The notes under the pieces are model-generated. The model was not told where the DNA came from. It ran no database searches and saw only the letters and a list, made by a program, of their open reading frames with translations. Both the position numbers and the translations under genes were made by a program. Of a DNA stretch of 64,000 bases, positions 26,163-35,390 are shown one piece after another; within the stretch, counting starts at the first letter, position 1; each line of letters begins with the position of its first letter. The stretch is from Rhodothermales bacterium (GTDB lineage Bacteria; Bacteroidota; Rhodothermia; Rhodothermales; JANQRZ01). The stretch spans positions 186,001 to 250,000 of the forward strand of contig JANQRZ010000003.1 in the NCBI GenBank assembly GCA_028284265.1, in the 5' to 3' direction.

Positions 26163-27487
26163 CAAAACGAGGTGCCGACTTGGGCGATCAGGCGCGGTGG
26201 ACCTTCGGGGCTGAAGGCGAGTTCGAGGCGGGCCGCGACGTTGCTGCCGCCGTAGACCCGGAAGCCGCCGCCGAAGTCGGTGTGGAAGTCGTCGAAGCCA
26301 ATCTCGTCGAAGTCATCGAAGACCTGCCCGGCGTCGGCGAAGAGGACAGCGTCGAAGGTGTTGAAGATGGGCCAGCGGTACTCGGCGGTCAGGAGCAGGC
26401 TGCCTTGGTCGCGGAAGCGGTCGAAGCGGAAGCCGCGCAGGTCGTCTGGCCCGCCGAGGGTGGCGAGTTCGTAGAACGGCACCGTGTCGTCGCCGGGCGC
26501 GTTGACGCGGACCAACCGAGCGCGCAGGCCGAGCCGCCGGTCGAAGGGGAGGAACGGGACTGGCACGAATTGCCGGACCTCGGCGGAGGTGCGGAGGTAG
26601 CCGAGCGCTCCCTCTGCCGGGGCTGTCGAAAGGTCGGTGCCATAGCGAACACCGAGCAGGACTGCGGTGCCCTTGTAGGTACGGGGCGCATACAGCCCGC
26701 CTGCCGTGGTGAAGTCGAGCGTGAGGAGGCCGCCGACCGAGAGGAAGTCGGCTCCGCCGAAACCGGGGACGCCCGCCGGGAACGGCTCGCCGTCGTCGAT
26801 GCTGAGTACCTCGAAGTGCTCGAACTCGCCGTCGGTCGTCACGCGAATCCGGTCGGTGAGGGGAAGGTCGAGGGTGAGTCCCGCGCGTCCCTGTTCGGAG
26901 GCGTACTCGATCAACTCATCGTCATCGCTGTCGTTGCCGATGGCGAAGAAGTTTTCCTCAGCGTCGCGTTCGTAGCCGCCGCTGACCGTCAGGCCGAGCG
27001 GGCTGCCGCCGAGGCGTAGGGCTTGGAACCGACCGAAGGCGGCATACGAGCCGTCCGCCGCGTAGCGCCCGCCGATGCGTCCGCTGCGGCCCGGCCCGAG
27101 CAGGCCCTCGGTGGCGAATACGGTGAGGCCGCCTGCAAGCCCTTCGCGCCCACCCGCGCTGACGGTGGGCAGGGCGTAGAAGGCCGGTCGCTCCTGAAGC
27201 AAACGCTGCCCCTTCTCAATCGTACCGCTGTACTCGGCGTAGAGCACGACGGAGCGAAACAGGTAGGCTACCCCGCCCCAGACCGTCGCTGGGAGCGCGA
27301 GGGCGTGCGCGCCGAGGCTCGTCTCGGTCTCGTAAGGAATCCGGTTCGGGTCGGACGCTTGGTTGGCCTCGTCGTCCGGGGCCGGTTCCTGAACCGTCGC
27401 GACGGAGTCGGCAGGGGTGAGGTACTGAGCGCGGGCGGGCGAGGCGGCGAGGGCGACCGCGAGCGCGCACAGGAAGGCGAAGCGCAT
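26162..27487 (-). CDS. BamA/TamA-type outer-membrane beta-barrel protein
   Basis: The protein has 441 residues from MRFAFLCALAVALAASPARAQ (signal peptide). Most of it is alternating beta strands, ending in LIAQVGTSF with the C-terminal Phe expected for BAM-inserted barrels. The motif LGGPDDLRGFRFDRFRDQ corresponds to the Omp85 (bacterial surface antigen D15) strand motif with its RGF core, and LLLTAEYRWPIF and AVLFADAGQVFDD follow as in BamA. POTRA domains are not evident: only about 100 residues precede the barrel, so this is a short Omp85 member rather than BamA itself. The gene is directly coupled to the kinase-like lipoprotein. Confidence 0.82.
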   Translation of the reverse strand: MRFAFLCALAVALAASPARAQYLTPADSVATVQEPAPDDEANQASDPNRIPYETETSLGAHALALPATVWGGVAYLFRSVVLYAEYSGTIEKGQRLLQERPAFYALPTVSAGGREGLAGGLTVFATEGLLGPGRSGRIGGRYAADGSYAAFGRFQALRLGGSPLGLTVSGGYERDAEENFFAIGNDSDDDELIEYASEQGRAGLTLDLPLTDRIRVTTDGEFEHFEVLSIDDGEPFPAGVPGFGGADFLSVGGLLTLDFTTAGGLYAPRTYKGTAVLLGVRYGTDLSTAPAEGALGYLRTSAEVRQFVPVPFLPFDRRLGLRARLVRVNAPGDDTVPFYELATLGGPDDLRGFRFDRFRDQGSLLLTAEYRWPIFNTFDAVLFADAGQVFDDFDEIGFDDFHTDFGGGFRVYGGSNVAARLELAFSPEGPPRLIAQVGTSF

Positions 27488-27557
27488 GAACGAGGGCGGG
27501 GTGCAGAGGAGTGGCGGCACCGCTCCAACGCAGCCGCCGGGGTGGGGTTCGCCTAGC

Positions 27558-29042
27558 TCATAGTCGCGTGTGCTTCCACGTACCTCGGCGGAATAGCACA
27601 ATCGCCGCGATGGCGGCTGTTGACTCCGCTATGACGATGGCGGTGTAGACGCCGCGTGCCTCCAGCCCGAACGGCATTGCCAGCGTGTAGGCCAGCGGAA
27701 TCTCTAGCGCCCAGAAACACGCGAGGTTGATCCACGTCGGGGTGAGGGTGTCGCCCGCGCCGTTAAACGCTTGCGGAATCACCATCGCCCACGCGTAGAT
27801 CACGTAGCCATAGGCCATGATTCGCAGGCAGTCGGCCCCGGCTGTGATGACGGCGGGGGCGTCCGTGAACAGCCCCACGAGCGCCTCGTCGTAGACGACG
27901 TAGAGAACCGAGACCATGCCGAGCACGACCATCGTGACAAGCCCTGCGATCCATACCGAGCGCTCGGCTCGCTCGGGCTGCCCGGCTCCGAGGTTCTGAC
28001 CGACGAGCGTGGCGGCGGCGTTAGCAAGCCCCCACGCCGGGAGCAACGTGAAGAGAAAGACGCGCACGGCAATCGTGTAGCCCGCCAGCGCTTCGGCCCC
28101 GAACTCCGCCACGATCCGCACCAGCCCGACCCACGACGACGTAGCGACGACGAACTGGGCGATGCCCCCGATCGAGGTCCGTACCAGTCGCTTCATCACG
28201 TCGAACTGAAGGCGGACCTGAGAGCCGAGCACGCGGATATGTTTCGCGCCCCGGAAAAGCACCCAGAGTTGGACCGCGACTCCCACGCCGCGCCCGATGT
28301 TCGTCGCCACCGCTGCGCCCATCACGCCGAGTTCCGGGAACGGTCCCCACCCAAAAATGAGCACAGGGTCGAGCACGATGTTGAGTCCGTTGGCGAGCCA
28401 CAGCACCCGCATCGCGATGGCGGCGTCGCCCGCGCCGCGGAACACGGCGTTGAGCACGAACAGGAGCATGATGACGGCGTTGCCGCCGAGCATCCACGCG
28501 GCATAGCGATAGCCCTCCTCGACAACCCATGCGTCGCCGCCCATCAGGGCCAACAGGTCTTTGGCAAAGAATACCCCTACTATCGAGAACGGGACGGAGG
28601 CAGCTATGGCTACGAGCATGGCCTGAACGGCGGCATCGGCTGCGGCCTCGGGGTTCTTCTCGCCGATGCGGCGGGCAACGATGGCTGTGGTTGCCATCGC
28701 AAAGCCCATCGCGACAGCGTACATCAGCGTCAGCACCGATTCGGTCAATCCCACCGTCGCCACGGCTGAGGCCCCGAGCGAGGCGACGAAGTACACGTCC
28801 ACGACAGCGAAGACGGACTCCATCACCATCTCCAATACCATCGGTACGGCGAGGAGAAGGAGTGCCCGTCGGATGCTGCCGGTCGTGTAGTCGCGCTCGG
28901 TCCCGCGTAGCGCGTCGGCCATGTCGCGCATGAGGCCGCGAAGCCCTGTGCGTTCCTTCGGGTCGTAGGCTTCCTCGTGCGGAGCCTCGCCGTCAGCCCC
29001 GGTCTTGGCCGGAGCGGTCTCGTCGATGGGGTCGGGAGGCAT
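27558..29042 (-). CDS. MATE family efflux transporter
   Basis: The 494-residue protein has 12 membrane segments after a polar 50-residue lead (MPPDPIDETAPAKTGADGEA). Motifs include LAVPMVLEMVMESVFAVVDV, TESVLTLMYAVAMGFAMATT, IVARRIGEKNPEAAADAA and, in half 2, AATLVGQNLGAGQPERAERS and PQAFNGAGDTLTPTWI. It exports cationic or other small compounds with Na+ or H+ antiport. A slightly longer start at 29087 cannot be excluded. Same strand as psd upstream, separated by 161 bp with a hairpin. Confidence 0.92.
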   Translation of the reverse strand: MPPDPIDETAPAKTGADGEAPHEEAYDPKERTGLRGLMRDMADALRGTERDYTTGSIRRALLLLAVPMVLEMVMESVFAVVDVYFVASLGASAVATVGLTESVLTLMYAVAMGFAMATTAIVARRIGEKNPEAAADAAVQAMLVAIAASVPFSIVGVFFAKDLLALMGGDAWVVEEGYRYAAWMLGGNAVIMLLFVLNAVFRGAGDAAIAMRVLWLANGLNIVLDPVLIFGWGPFPELGVMGAAVATNIGRGVGVAVQLWVLFRGAKHIRVLGSQVRLQFDVMKRLVRTSIGGIAQFVVATSSWVGLVRIVAEFGAEALAGYTIAVRVFLFTLLPAWGLANAAATLVGQNLGAGQPERAERSVWIAGLVTMVVLGMVSVLYVVYDEALVGLFTDAPAVITAGADCLRIMAYGYVIYAWAMVIPQAFNGAGDTLTPTWINLACFWALEIPLAYTLAMPFGLEARGVYTAIVIAESTAAIAAIVLFRRGTWKHTRL

Positions 29043-29146
29043 GAGGGGCGGTGGGACAGAAAGGGGTGGTGCTTGGACGAGATGCACGCCCTCAGCGTTA
29101 CGGGTAAAGTAGCACAGCGGGGCGACCCCTGCGTGTCATAGGCAGG

Positions 29147-29187
29147 GCCTCGCCGGAGATAGAGCAGCAAATAAGGAGCGGCGAGGC
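29147..29187 (-). terminator. Hairpin between psd and the MATE gene
   Basis: Nine-bp perfect arms GCCTCGCCG and CGGCGAGGC with a 23-nt loop lie 17 nt after the psd stop on the minus strand. No clear T tract, so possibly a transcript-stability hairpin. Confidence 0.4.
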
Positions 29188-29203
29188 TCAGGCTGGGGAC
29201 GAT

Positions 29204-30031
29204 CTACTGAGTGCCTACGCCGATCGCCTCGCCCATCCGCACGACCGAGCCTGCAGCCAAGCCGTTGTGCAATCGCACAAGGTCACGCTCGAAGGCGAGG
29301 ATAACGGTGCTTCCGAGCAAGAAGCGCCCGATCTCGGCACCCTTCTCGAAGGCGAGGCCGTGCTCCGTGACTTGCTTCGTGCGGTATGGCGAGGGTGGGC
29401 CGCCCCACACCGTCTCGATGCTTGCCACGATCATTGCCCCGACCAGGACGACGAGCATCCTGCCCACCTCCGTCTCGAACTCGCACACGAGCCGCTCATT
29501 CACGGCGAAGAGGCCCTCAATCTCGGCCTCGGTGGTGGCATTGACCGAGAACAGCTTGCCGGGAATTGAGACCGTCCGCACAAGTCGCCCCGCGAACGGA
29601 ATATGGACTCGGTGGTAGTCCTTCGGCGAGAGGTAGATCGTCGCAAACGCGCCGCCCTCGAACGCCGGGTGAGCGCAGGCGTCGGCGAGGGCGTTGAACG
29701 AATACTGGATGCCCTTCGCTTGCAAGAGTTGGCCGTCTTCGATGATGCCCGTCTGGCTCACGACCCCATCGGCGGGGCTGACGACCGAATCGGGGGCAGG
29801 GTCAATGGGGCGAGCGCCCGGTTTCAGCGGGCGGGTAAAGAAGTCATTGAAGGAATGGTAGGCCGCGAGGTCGGCATGCTCGGCCTCAGTCATGTTGACC
29901 TTATAGGCACGGGCGAAGGTGCGGATGAGCGGAGCGCTTATCCAGCGTGCCTCCGATGCGGCGAGGCGACCCACGGCGCGGGACAGGCCATGCTGCGGGA
30001 GGAGGTTCTGAAGGCGGACGAACGCACTCAT
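29204..30031 (-). CDS. psd: Phosphatidylserine decarboxylase proenzyme
   Basis: The 275-residue enzyme makes phosphatidylethanolamine from phosphatidylserine at the inner membrane. It shows FNDFFTRPLKPGARPIDP, VVSPADGVVSQTG, IYLSPKDYHRVHIPFAG and PGKLFSVN. The self-cleavage motif is LGST with Ser241, which becomes the pyruvoyl group of the alpha chain. It is of the long, PSD-I type. The start is taken at MSAFVRLQNLLPQ; an in-frame GTG lies four codons earlier. It follows the membrane cyclase gene by 70 bp. No pssA gene is present in the window. Confidence 0.95.
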   Translation of the reverse strand: MSAFVRLQNLLPQHGLSRAVGRLAASEARWISAPLIRTFARAYKVNMTEAEHADLAAYHSFNDFFTRPLKPGARPIDPAPDSVVSPADGVVSQTGIIEDGQLLQAKGIQYSFNALADACAHPAFEGGAFATIYLSPKDYHRVHIPFAGRLVRTVSIPGKLFSVNATTEAEIEGLFAVNERLVCEFETEVGRMLVVLVGAMIVASIETVWGGPPSPYRTKQVTEHGLAFEKGAEIGRFLLGSTVILAFERDLVRLHNGLAAGSVVRMGEAIGVGTQ

Positions 30032-30101
30032 GGGCAGAGGCACAGAAGGGGTGGAGGCGTAGCCCCGAAGGATATCGCTAGGCTACTTCACGTCGGGTGA
30101 A

Positions 30102-31238
30102 TTACCCTAGACTTGCTATCTCTTCTTCCGCACCCACGGCACGTTTCTTCGGGGTAGGTCCTTCGTCCTCGGGGGCGACACTGTAGAGCCGCACCGCCTC
30201 GACTTTGCCGCGCAACGGAACTGCGCCCACCTCCTCGGTGGTCAGGTCAACGGGCAGGGTGCAGCGCTCCAGCAGATCGTCCGAGATGAGCAGCCGGTGG
30301 CCGAGGGGGCGGCACTGACCCTCGATCCGCGCCGCCGTGTTGACGACATCGCCTGAATAGGCCAAGTCGCTCTTGAGGTCGCCGATGAAGGCGGTCACCA
30401 CCTCGCCGCCGTGGCAGCCCGCCTTGAACCTCGGCACGCAGTCATAGGTCGCTTGGTAGTAGGCCGCGCGGCGCTGGACCCGGTCTTCGAGCAGGAAGAA
30501 GCATCGGAGGAACGCGCCGTTGCGTAGCCCTTCTTTCATCGGCCACGTAATCACCACCTCGTCGCCGACGTACTGGTAGATCTGGCCGCCAGTCGTCAGG
30601 ACGGGCTGGGCTACATCGGCGAAGAAGTCGTTCTTGAAGTCGGTGAAGCGGAACGGCCCGAGTCGCTCGGCGATGGCCGTCGAGTCGGTCAAGTCGAGGA
30701 ACATGAAGAGGCGTTCTTCGCGGGTGGGGCGGAGGTAGCGGCCCACGAGGAGCGCCCACAACGTGCTACCGCCGAGCACGCGGCGCAGTTGGAGCGCGAG
30801 ATTGATGAAGAACGAGCCGAGCACCAGCAGCGCCAAGACCGTCCAGAAGTTTCGAGTTATTTGCTGAAACCCGACATCCTGCACGAGGGTGTCCAACGAC
30901 TGCCCGGTCAAGGCGGGAAGGATTTTCACGATCATCACCGCGAGTGCGATGAACACCACGAAGGCGTAGAGCGCCGTCCGAAGGCCGAGCGTGAGGCCGA
31001 GCGGCAAACGACGCCCCGCCCGTGCCAGCACGCCTGTTTCCAGCCACGCTCCGCCTGCTGCCACGAGAGCGCCTACGAGAAGAGGGAGCACCACGCCGTG
31101 CCACCACGGGGCCTCAGCAGGCCGAGCATCCACCAATTCGGCGGCCACGTAGGTCGTTACGCTCCACGCCACCCACAGGGGCACGACGAGACGCGCCCAG
31201 CGCCGCAGTCGTGCCCCTATGAGTGAGAGTCGAGTCAA
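30102..31238 (-). CDS. Membrane-anchored class III adenylate/guanylate cyclase
   Basis: The 378-residue protein has four to five N-terminal membrane helices (residues about 15-155), then a class III cyclase domain. Metal-binding Asp182 (FLDLTDST) and Asp226 (YQYVGDEVVITW) are present, as are Asn300 and Arg304 (SGDVVNTAARIEGQC) for transition-state binding. It probably makes cAMP; GDVVNTAARI is typical of Bacteroidota adenylate cyclases. The start codon appears to be TTG at 31238, just 6 bp after the stop of the RND gene, which points to co-transcription with the efflux operon. No cAMP receptor is nearby. Confidence 0.88.
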   Translation of the reverse strand: MTRLSLIGARLRRWARLVVPLWVAWSVTTYVAAELVDARPAEAPWWHGVVLPLLVGALVAAGGAWLETGVLARAGRRLPLGLTLGLRTALYAFVVFIALAVMIVKILPALTGQSLDTLVQDVGFQQITRNFWTVLALLVLGSFFINLALQLRRVLGGSTLWALLVGRYLRPTREERLFMFLDLTDSTAIAERLGPFRFTDFKNDFFADVAQPVLTTGGQIYQYVGDEVVITWPMKEGLRNGAFLRCFFLLEDRVQRRAAYYQATYDCVPRFKAGCHGGEVVTAFIGDLKSDLAYSGDVVNTAARIEGQCRPLGHRLLISDDLLERCTLPVDLTTEEVGAVPLRGKVEAVRLYSVAPEDEGPTPKKRAVGAEEEIASLG

Positions 31239-31244
31239 AACGGA

Positions 31245-34200
31245 CTAGCTGCGCGGTGTCGGCTGCTCAGTCACCGCGCCGCCATCGCCGTGTCCGTTGC
31301 CGGAGACCGCGACCGTGGCAGGCACGGGCGTCAGCGCTGCGTCGGACTGCGTAAGGGCGTCAGCGACTTCCTCGCGCTGGCTGCTGAACCGCGTCGCAAT
31401 CGAATCGAAGGTCGAATACATCACCGGCACGATGACGAGCGTGAGGAAGGTAGCGAACGTCAGGCCTGAGATGATGGCGGTGCCCATCGGTCCCCAGAAT
31501 TGGGTGTTCTCCGAGCCGATGCCGAAGCTCGGGTCGAGGTCCGCGATGAGGCCGACGAAGTCGATGTTGATCCCGAAGGTAAGGGGGATCAGGCCGATGA
31601 TCGTCGTGAAGGCGGTCAGGAGCACCGGGCGGAGACGGGTTGCCCCGCCTTCGACTACCGCGTCCTGCTTCTCCAATCCTCGGTCGCGCAACTGCTCGAT
31701 GTAGTCGATCAGCACGATGGCATTGTTCACCACGATCCCGGCGAGCGAGATCAGGCCAATGAACGTCATCAGCCCGAACGGCGTCCGCGTCAGGATCAGG
31801 CCGAGCATCACGCCGATGAGCGAGAGGCCGGTGGCGATCATGATGATGAGCGGGTTGCGCACCGAGTTGAACTGGAGCAACAAGATGATCGTGATGAGCG
31901 CGAGGGCGATGAGGAGCGCCGTCGTGAGGAAGGCGAAGCTCTCTTCTTGGTCCTCACTCTCGCCCGTGTACCGGATCGTGACACCAGCGGGCACCTCGTT
32001 GTCCACGTACTCGGCGAGGTAGCCCTTGACTTGGGCCAAGAGTGCGTTGCCGTTGACGCCTTCGGCGGCGTCGCCGGAGACGGTCACGACGCGCTCCTGA
32101 TCGAGCCGGGTGATCGAACCGAGGCCGGTGCCGACCGAGATGTCGGCGACGGAGACGAGCGGGATCTGCTGGCCTTCGTAGAGGATCGTCAGGCTCTGAA
32201 CGGTGGCGAGGCTCTCGCGGTCCTGCTCGCGGAGGCGGACGGTGATGTCGTACTCGTCCTCGCCCGTGCGGTAGGTGCTGGCCTCAATGCCGTTGACGGC
32301 AGCGCGAACCGTCGTGGCGATCTGCCGCGTCGAGAGGCCGAACTGCGCGGCCCGCTCGCGGTCGATGTCCACCTGGAACTCAGGCCGACCCGTGTTGAGG
32401 TTGTCGCCGATATCGACGAGGCCGACGAGGTACGGTGCCTCCGTCTCGGGGTTGATCTCGGTCGCACCTCGGGCGAGGCGTTGCTTCAGCTCGCGCGAGA
32501 TCGCCATGATCTGGCCGAAGTCCTCGCCCGCGACCTCAATCGTCACCGGCTTGCCGGTCGGCGGACCGTTTTGGTCCTTCGTGATCTCGATGGTCGCGCC
32601 GGGGATGCCCTGAAGCTGATCGCGAATCTTGCGGAGCGTCATCGTGCTCGGCTCGGCGCGGTCCGAAAAGTCCTTCATGGTCATTGTGATGCTGCTGTTC
32701 TCCGGGCGCGACGAGCCGCCGCCGAACGCCGCGTCGCCGCCGACACCCACGCTGGAGAGGATCGTCTTGACGTTCTCCTCGCTGTCGGCGTTCTCGGCGA
32801 GCACGCCCTGAATACGCTCGTAGGCTTCCTGCGCCATCTCGTTTGACGCCTCGATGTTGGTCCCGAGCGGAGCCTCGACTCCGACCGCGATGAAGTTCGG
32901 GTCGGAGTCGGGGAAGAACTCGCTGCCGGTCGGTGCGAGGGCGAAGAGGCCCACGATCGCGATGAGGGAAGCGAGCGTGGCCGTTAGCAAGCGGGCGCGG
33001 TTATCAGTCAGGATCAGATGCGTCTGTTGCTTGAGCGCAATGATGCCGATGATGCCGAACACGACAATCACGGCGGGCAGCGTCATCAGCTCGAAGATCA
33101 GGAGTGGGTCCGTGATCCGCCCACCGAACCAGAGCAGCACGCACAGCCCGCCCACGACTGCACCGAACCACAGCCCGGCCTTGACCGAGCCGCCGCGCCC
33201 CAGCATGATCGTCTCGGCCGCGTGGATCAAGAGGCCCACGGCCCCGGCAAGGAGGAGCGCGCCGCCCGGAATCTGGAGCAGCATCGCCGCCTGCTCGCTG
33301 ATACCACCCAGCATCGCCCCGCCGATGTTCAGCAGGAAGCCGAGCGTGAAGGAGGTCAGCACGAACGTGTTGCGGAACATCGCGTCCTTCACTTTGACGA
33401 GCGCGACGAGCACGCCCGCGCCGGAAAGCAGCATCCCGATGGGTGGCAGAATCTCAGCCACAGCTTCAGGGATCTCGGCTTCGGGGTTCATCACGGCCCC
33501 AACGGCCATACCGCCTGCGAAGATTAACCCTGTCGCGAGGGCGAGGGCACTCTTGTGGTTGCTGAGCGCGTCGCGCACGCCATAGTCGCGCTCCAGCATC
33601 CAGCCGAGGAACACGCGGTAGTTCTTGGTCAGGCGCGGCACCGTCTGGTTTTGGAATCGTTTGCTGAACGGGGCGAGCACGCGGGTATAGAGGAAGTAGA
33701 GCGTCGGGATCGCTGCCGCGAGGAACACGAACGTCTTCCAGTTGGCGAGCAGCACGACAACCGCGATGAACACAATCGCGGCGGTCGCGCCGAGCCGGAA
33801 GCGGCGGCTCCGCTTCGGGCCTTCCTCGCCGTCAAGCCGCATGAAGTAGCCCGTGATGACCGGGTTGATGACGAGTGCGACGAACAGCGAGGCCGAAAGC
33901 GTCACGATCAGCGTCAGCGGCATGTAGCCCATGAACTCGCCGATGATGCCCGGCCACAGCATCATCGGGGCGAACGCCGCGACGGTCGTGGCTGTGGACG
34001 CCGCGACGGCCATGCCGACCTCACCTGTACCCAACCGCGCCGCTTCCCAGCGGCCATAGCCTTCTTCACGGTAGCGGTAAATGTTCTCGATGATCACCAC
34101 CGCGTTGTCGACCATCATCCCGAGCGCGATGATGAGGCTGAACAGGATGATGAAGTTCAGCGTCTGCCCCATCGCGGTGAAGATGAGGAACGTCAGGAAC

Positions 34201-35342
34201 ATCGTCAGCGGGATCGCCACCCCGACGAGGGTAGCGTTGCGGACGCCGAGGAAGAACAGCAGGACCGCGATCACGAAGATCAGCCCGGCGATGATGTTGT
34301 TCTCGAGGTCCTTGACGAGCGTCTCGACGTTCTCCGAGCTGTCGCCGGTGTAGGTGATCTCAGTGCCACCCGGCATCGGGAACTCGGCGACGGTCTCGCG
34401 CACGCGGTCGACGGTTTCGATGATGTTCTCGCCGGGGCGCTTCTTGACACTCAGCGAGATGACGTTCAGGTTGACCGGGTTCGGGTTGACGAGGTAGTCG
34501 CCATCGACCTCCGTGCGGAGGACTTTCAGGCGGGCGTAGGAGTCGCGGTCCTTAAAGCCCATCTGGACGCTCGCCACGTCGCGGACGTAGATCGGTGTGC
34601 CGCCGGGCGCGTCGATCACGAGGCTCTCGATCTCCTCGGGGGTGTCGAACTCGCCGTCCACGCGGACGAGGTAGTTGAGCCGGTCTACGTCGATGGATCC
34701 GCCGGGGATGTTGGTATTCTCGCCCTGAATCGTCTCGATGACTTTGTTGAACGAGAGGTTGTAGCCCTGGAGTGCGGCGAGGTCCACGTCCACCTGCACC
34801 TCGCGCGTCAGTCCGCCGATCAGGTCCACACCGAGCACGCCGCGCACGCCTTCGACCTCGTCCTGCAAGTCTTCGGCCACGTCGCGCAGTTGAGCGAGCG
34901 AGTAACTCGCCGCTAGGTTGATCGTGATGACGGGAAACTCACTCGTGTCGATCTCCGAGACGATGGGTTCCTCCACGTCAGTCGGCCACTCGACCTTGGC
35001 GCGGTCCACCGCCTCGCGCACGTCCAATTCCGCGTCGTCCACATCCACGTTCGGGGTGAACTCGATCACGACCGTCGAGACGCCCTCCGACGAGGTGCTG
35101 CGCAGGTCGTCGATGCCATCGACTGTCGAGACTTCGCGCTCGATCTCCTGCGTGATGATCGACTCGATGTCGTCTGGACTGGCACCGGGATAGACGGTTG
35201 TGACGACGATGGTGGCGAACTCGATTTCCGGCTCGGCTTCTTTCGGAATCGCGGAATACGCCAGCAGGCCGCCGACGACGAGCACGAGCGTCAGGACGGC
35301 GACAGCGATCCGGCTGTTGATGGCGAGATTGGTGATCTTCAT
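31245..35342 (-). CDS. RND efflux transporter with an extra membrane domain
   Basis: The 1365-residue RND (HAE1/AcrB-like) permease is longer than the usual 1020-1060. Standard parts are MKITNLAINSRIAVAVLTLV, PKEAEPEIEFATIVVTTVYP, porter domains, ALGMMVDNAVVIIENIYRY with the proton-relay Asp, and the second half (TNIEASNEMAQEAYERI, SLAGIVVNNAIVLIDYIEQL). Between residues about 510 and 780 (DNA about 33000-33810), where AcrB has a short link, there are about seven additional hydrophobic segments. Adaptor and TolC genes lie upstream with gaps of 33-54 bp. It takes substrates from the periplasm and inner membrane. The function of the insert is unknown. Confidence 0.92.
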   Translation of the reverse strand: MKITNLAINSRIAVAVLTLVLVVGGLLAYSAIPKEAEPEIEFATIVVTTVYPGASPDDIESIITQEIEREVSTVDGIDDLRSTSSEGVSTVVIEFTPNVDVDDAELDVREAVDRAKVEWPTDVEEPIVSEIDTSEFPVITINLAASYSLAQLRDVAEDLQDEVEGVRGVLGVDLIGGLTREVQVDVDLAALQGYNLSFNKVIETIQGENTNIPGGSIDVDRLNYLVRVDGEFDTPEEIESLVIDAPGGTPIYVRDVASVQMGFKDRDSYARLKVLRTEVDGDYLVNPNPVNLNVISLSVKKRPGENIIETVDRVRETVAEFPMPGGTEITYTGDSSENVETLVKDLENNIIAGLIFVIAVLLFFLGVRNATLVGVAIPLTMFLTFLIFTAMGQTLNFIILFSLIIALGMMVDNAVVIIENIYRYREEGYGRWEAARLGTGEVGMAVAASTATTVAAFAPMMLWPGIIGEFMGYMPLTLIVTLSASLFVALVINPVITGYFMRLDGEEGPKRSRRFRLGATAAIVFIAVVVLLANWKTFVFLAAAIPTLYFLYTRVLAPFSKRFQNQTVPRLTKNYRVFLGWMLERDYGVRDALSNHKSALALATGLIFAGGMAVGAVMNPEAEIPEAVAEILPPIGMLLSGAGVLVALVKVKDAMFRNTFVLTSFTLGFLLNIGGAMLGGISEQAAMLLQIPGGALLLAGAVGLLIHAAETIMLGRGGSVKAGLWFGAVVGGLCVLLWFGGRITDPLLIFELMTLPAVIVVFGIIGIIALKQQTHLILTDNRARLLTATLASLIAIVGLFALAPTGSEFFPDSDPNFIAVGVEAPLGTNIEASNEMAQEAYERIQGVLAENADSEENVKTILSSVGVGGDAAFGGGSSRPENSSITMTMKDFSDRAEPSTMTLRKIRDQLQGIPGATIEITKDQNGPPTGKPVTIEVAGEDFGQIMAISRELKQRLARGATEINPETEAPYLVGLVDIGDNLNTGRPEFQVDIDRERAAQFGLSTRQIATTVRAAVNGIEASTYRTGEDEYDITVRLREQDRESLATVQSLTILYEGQQIPLVSVADISVGTGLGSITRLDQERVVTVSGDAAEGVNGNALLAQVKGYLAEYVDNEVPAGVTIRYTGESEDQEESFAFLTTALLIALALITIILLLQFNSVRNPLIIMIATGLSLIGVMLGLILTRTPFGLMTFIGLISLAGIVVNNAIVLIDYIEQLRDRGLEKQDAVVEGGATRLRPVLLTAFTTIIGLIPLTFGINIDFVGLIADLDPSFGIGSENTQFWGPMGTAIISGLTFATFLTLVIVPVMYSTFDSIATRFSSQREEVADALTQSDAALTPVPATVAVSGNGHGDGGAVTEQPTPRS

Positions 35343-35390
35343 GGGCCCAAAGGCTTAGAGCGGGTGGAAAGATGACGGCTAGCGGTGCCG

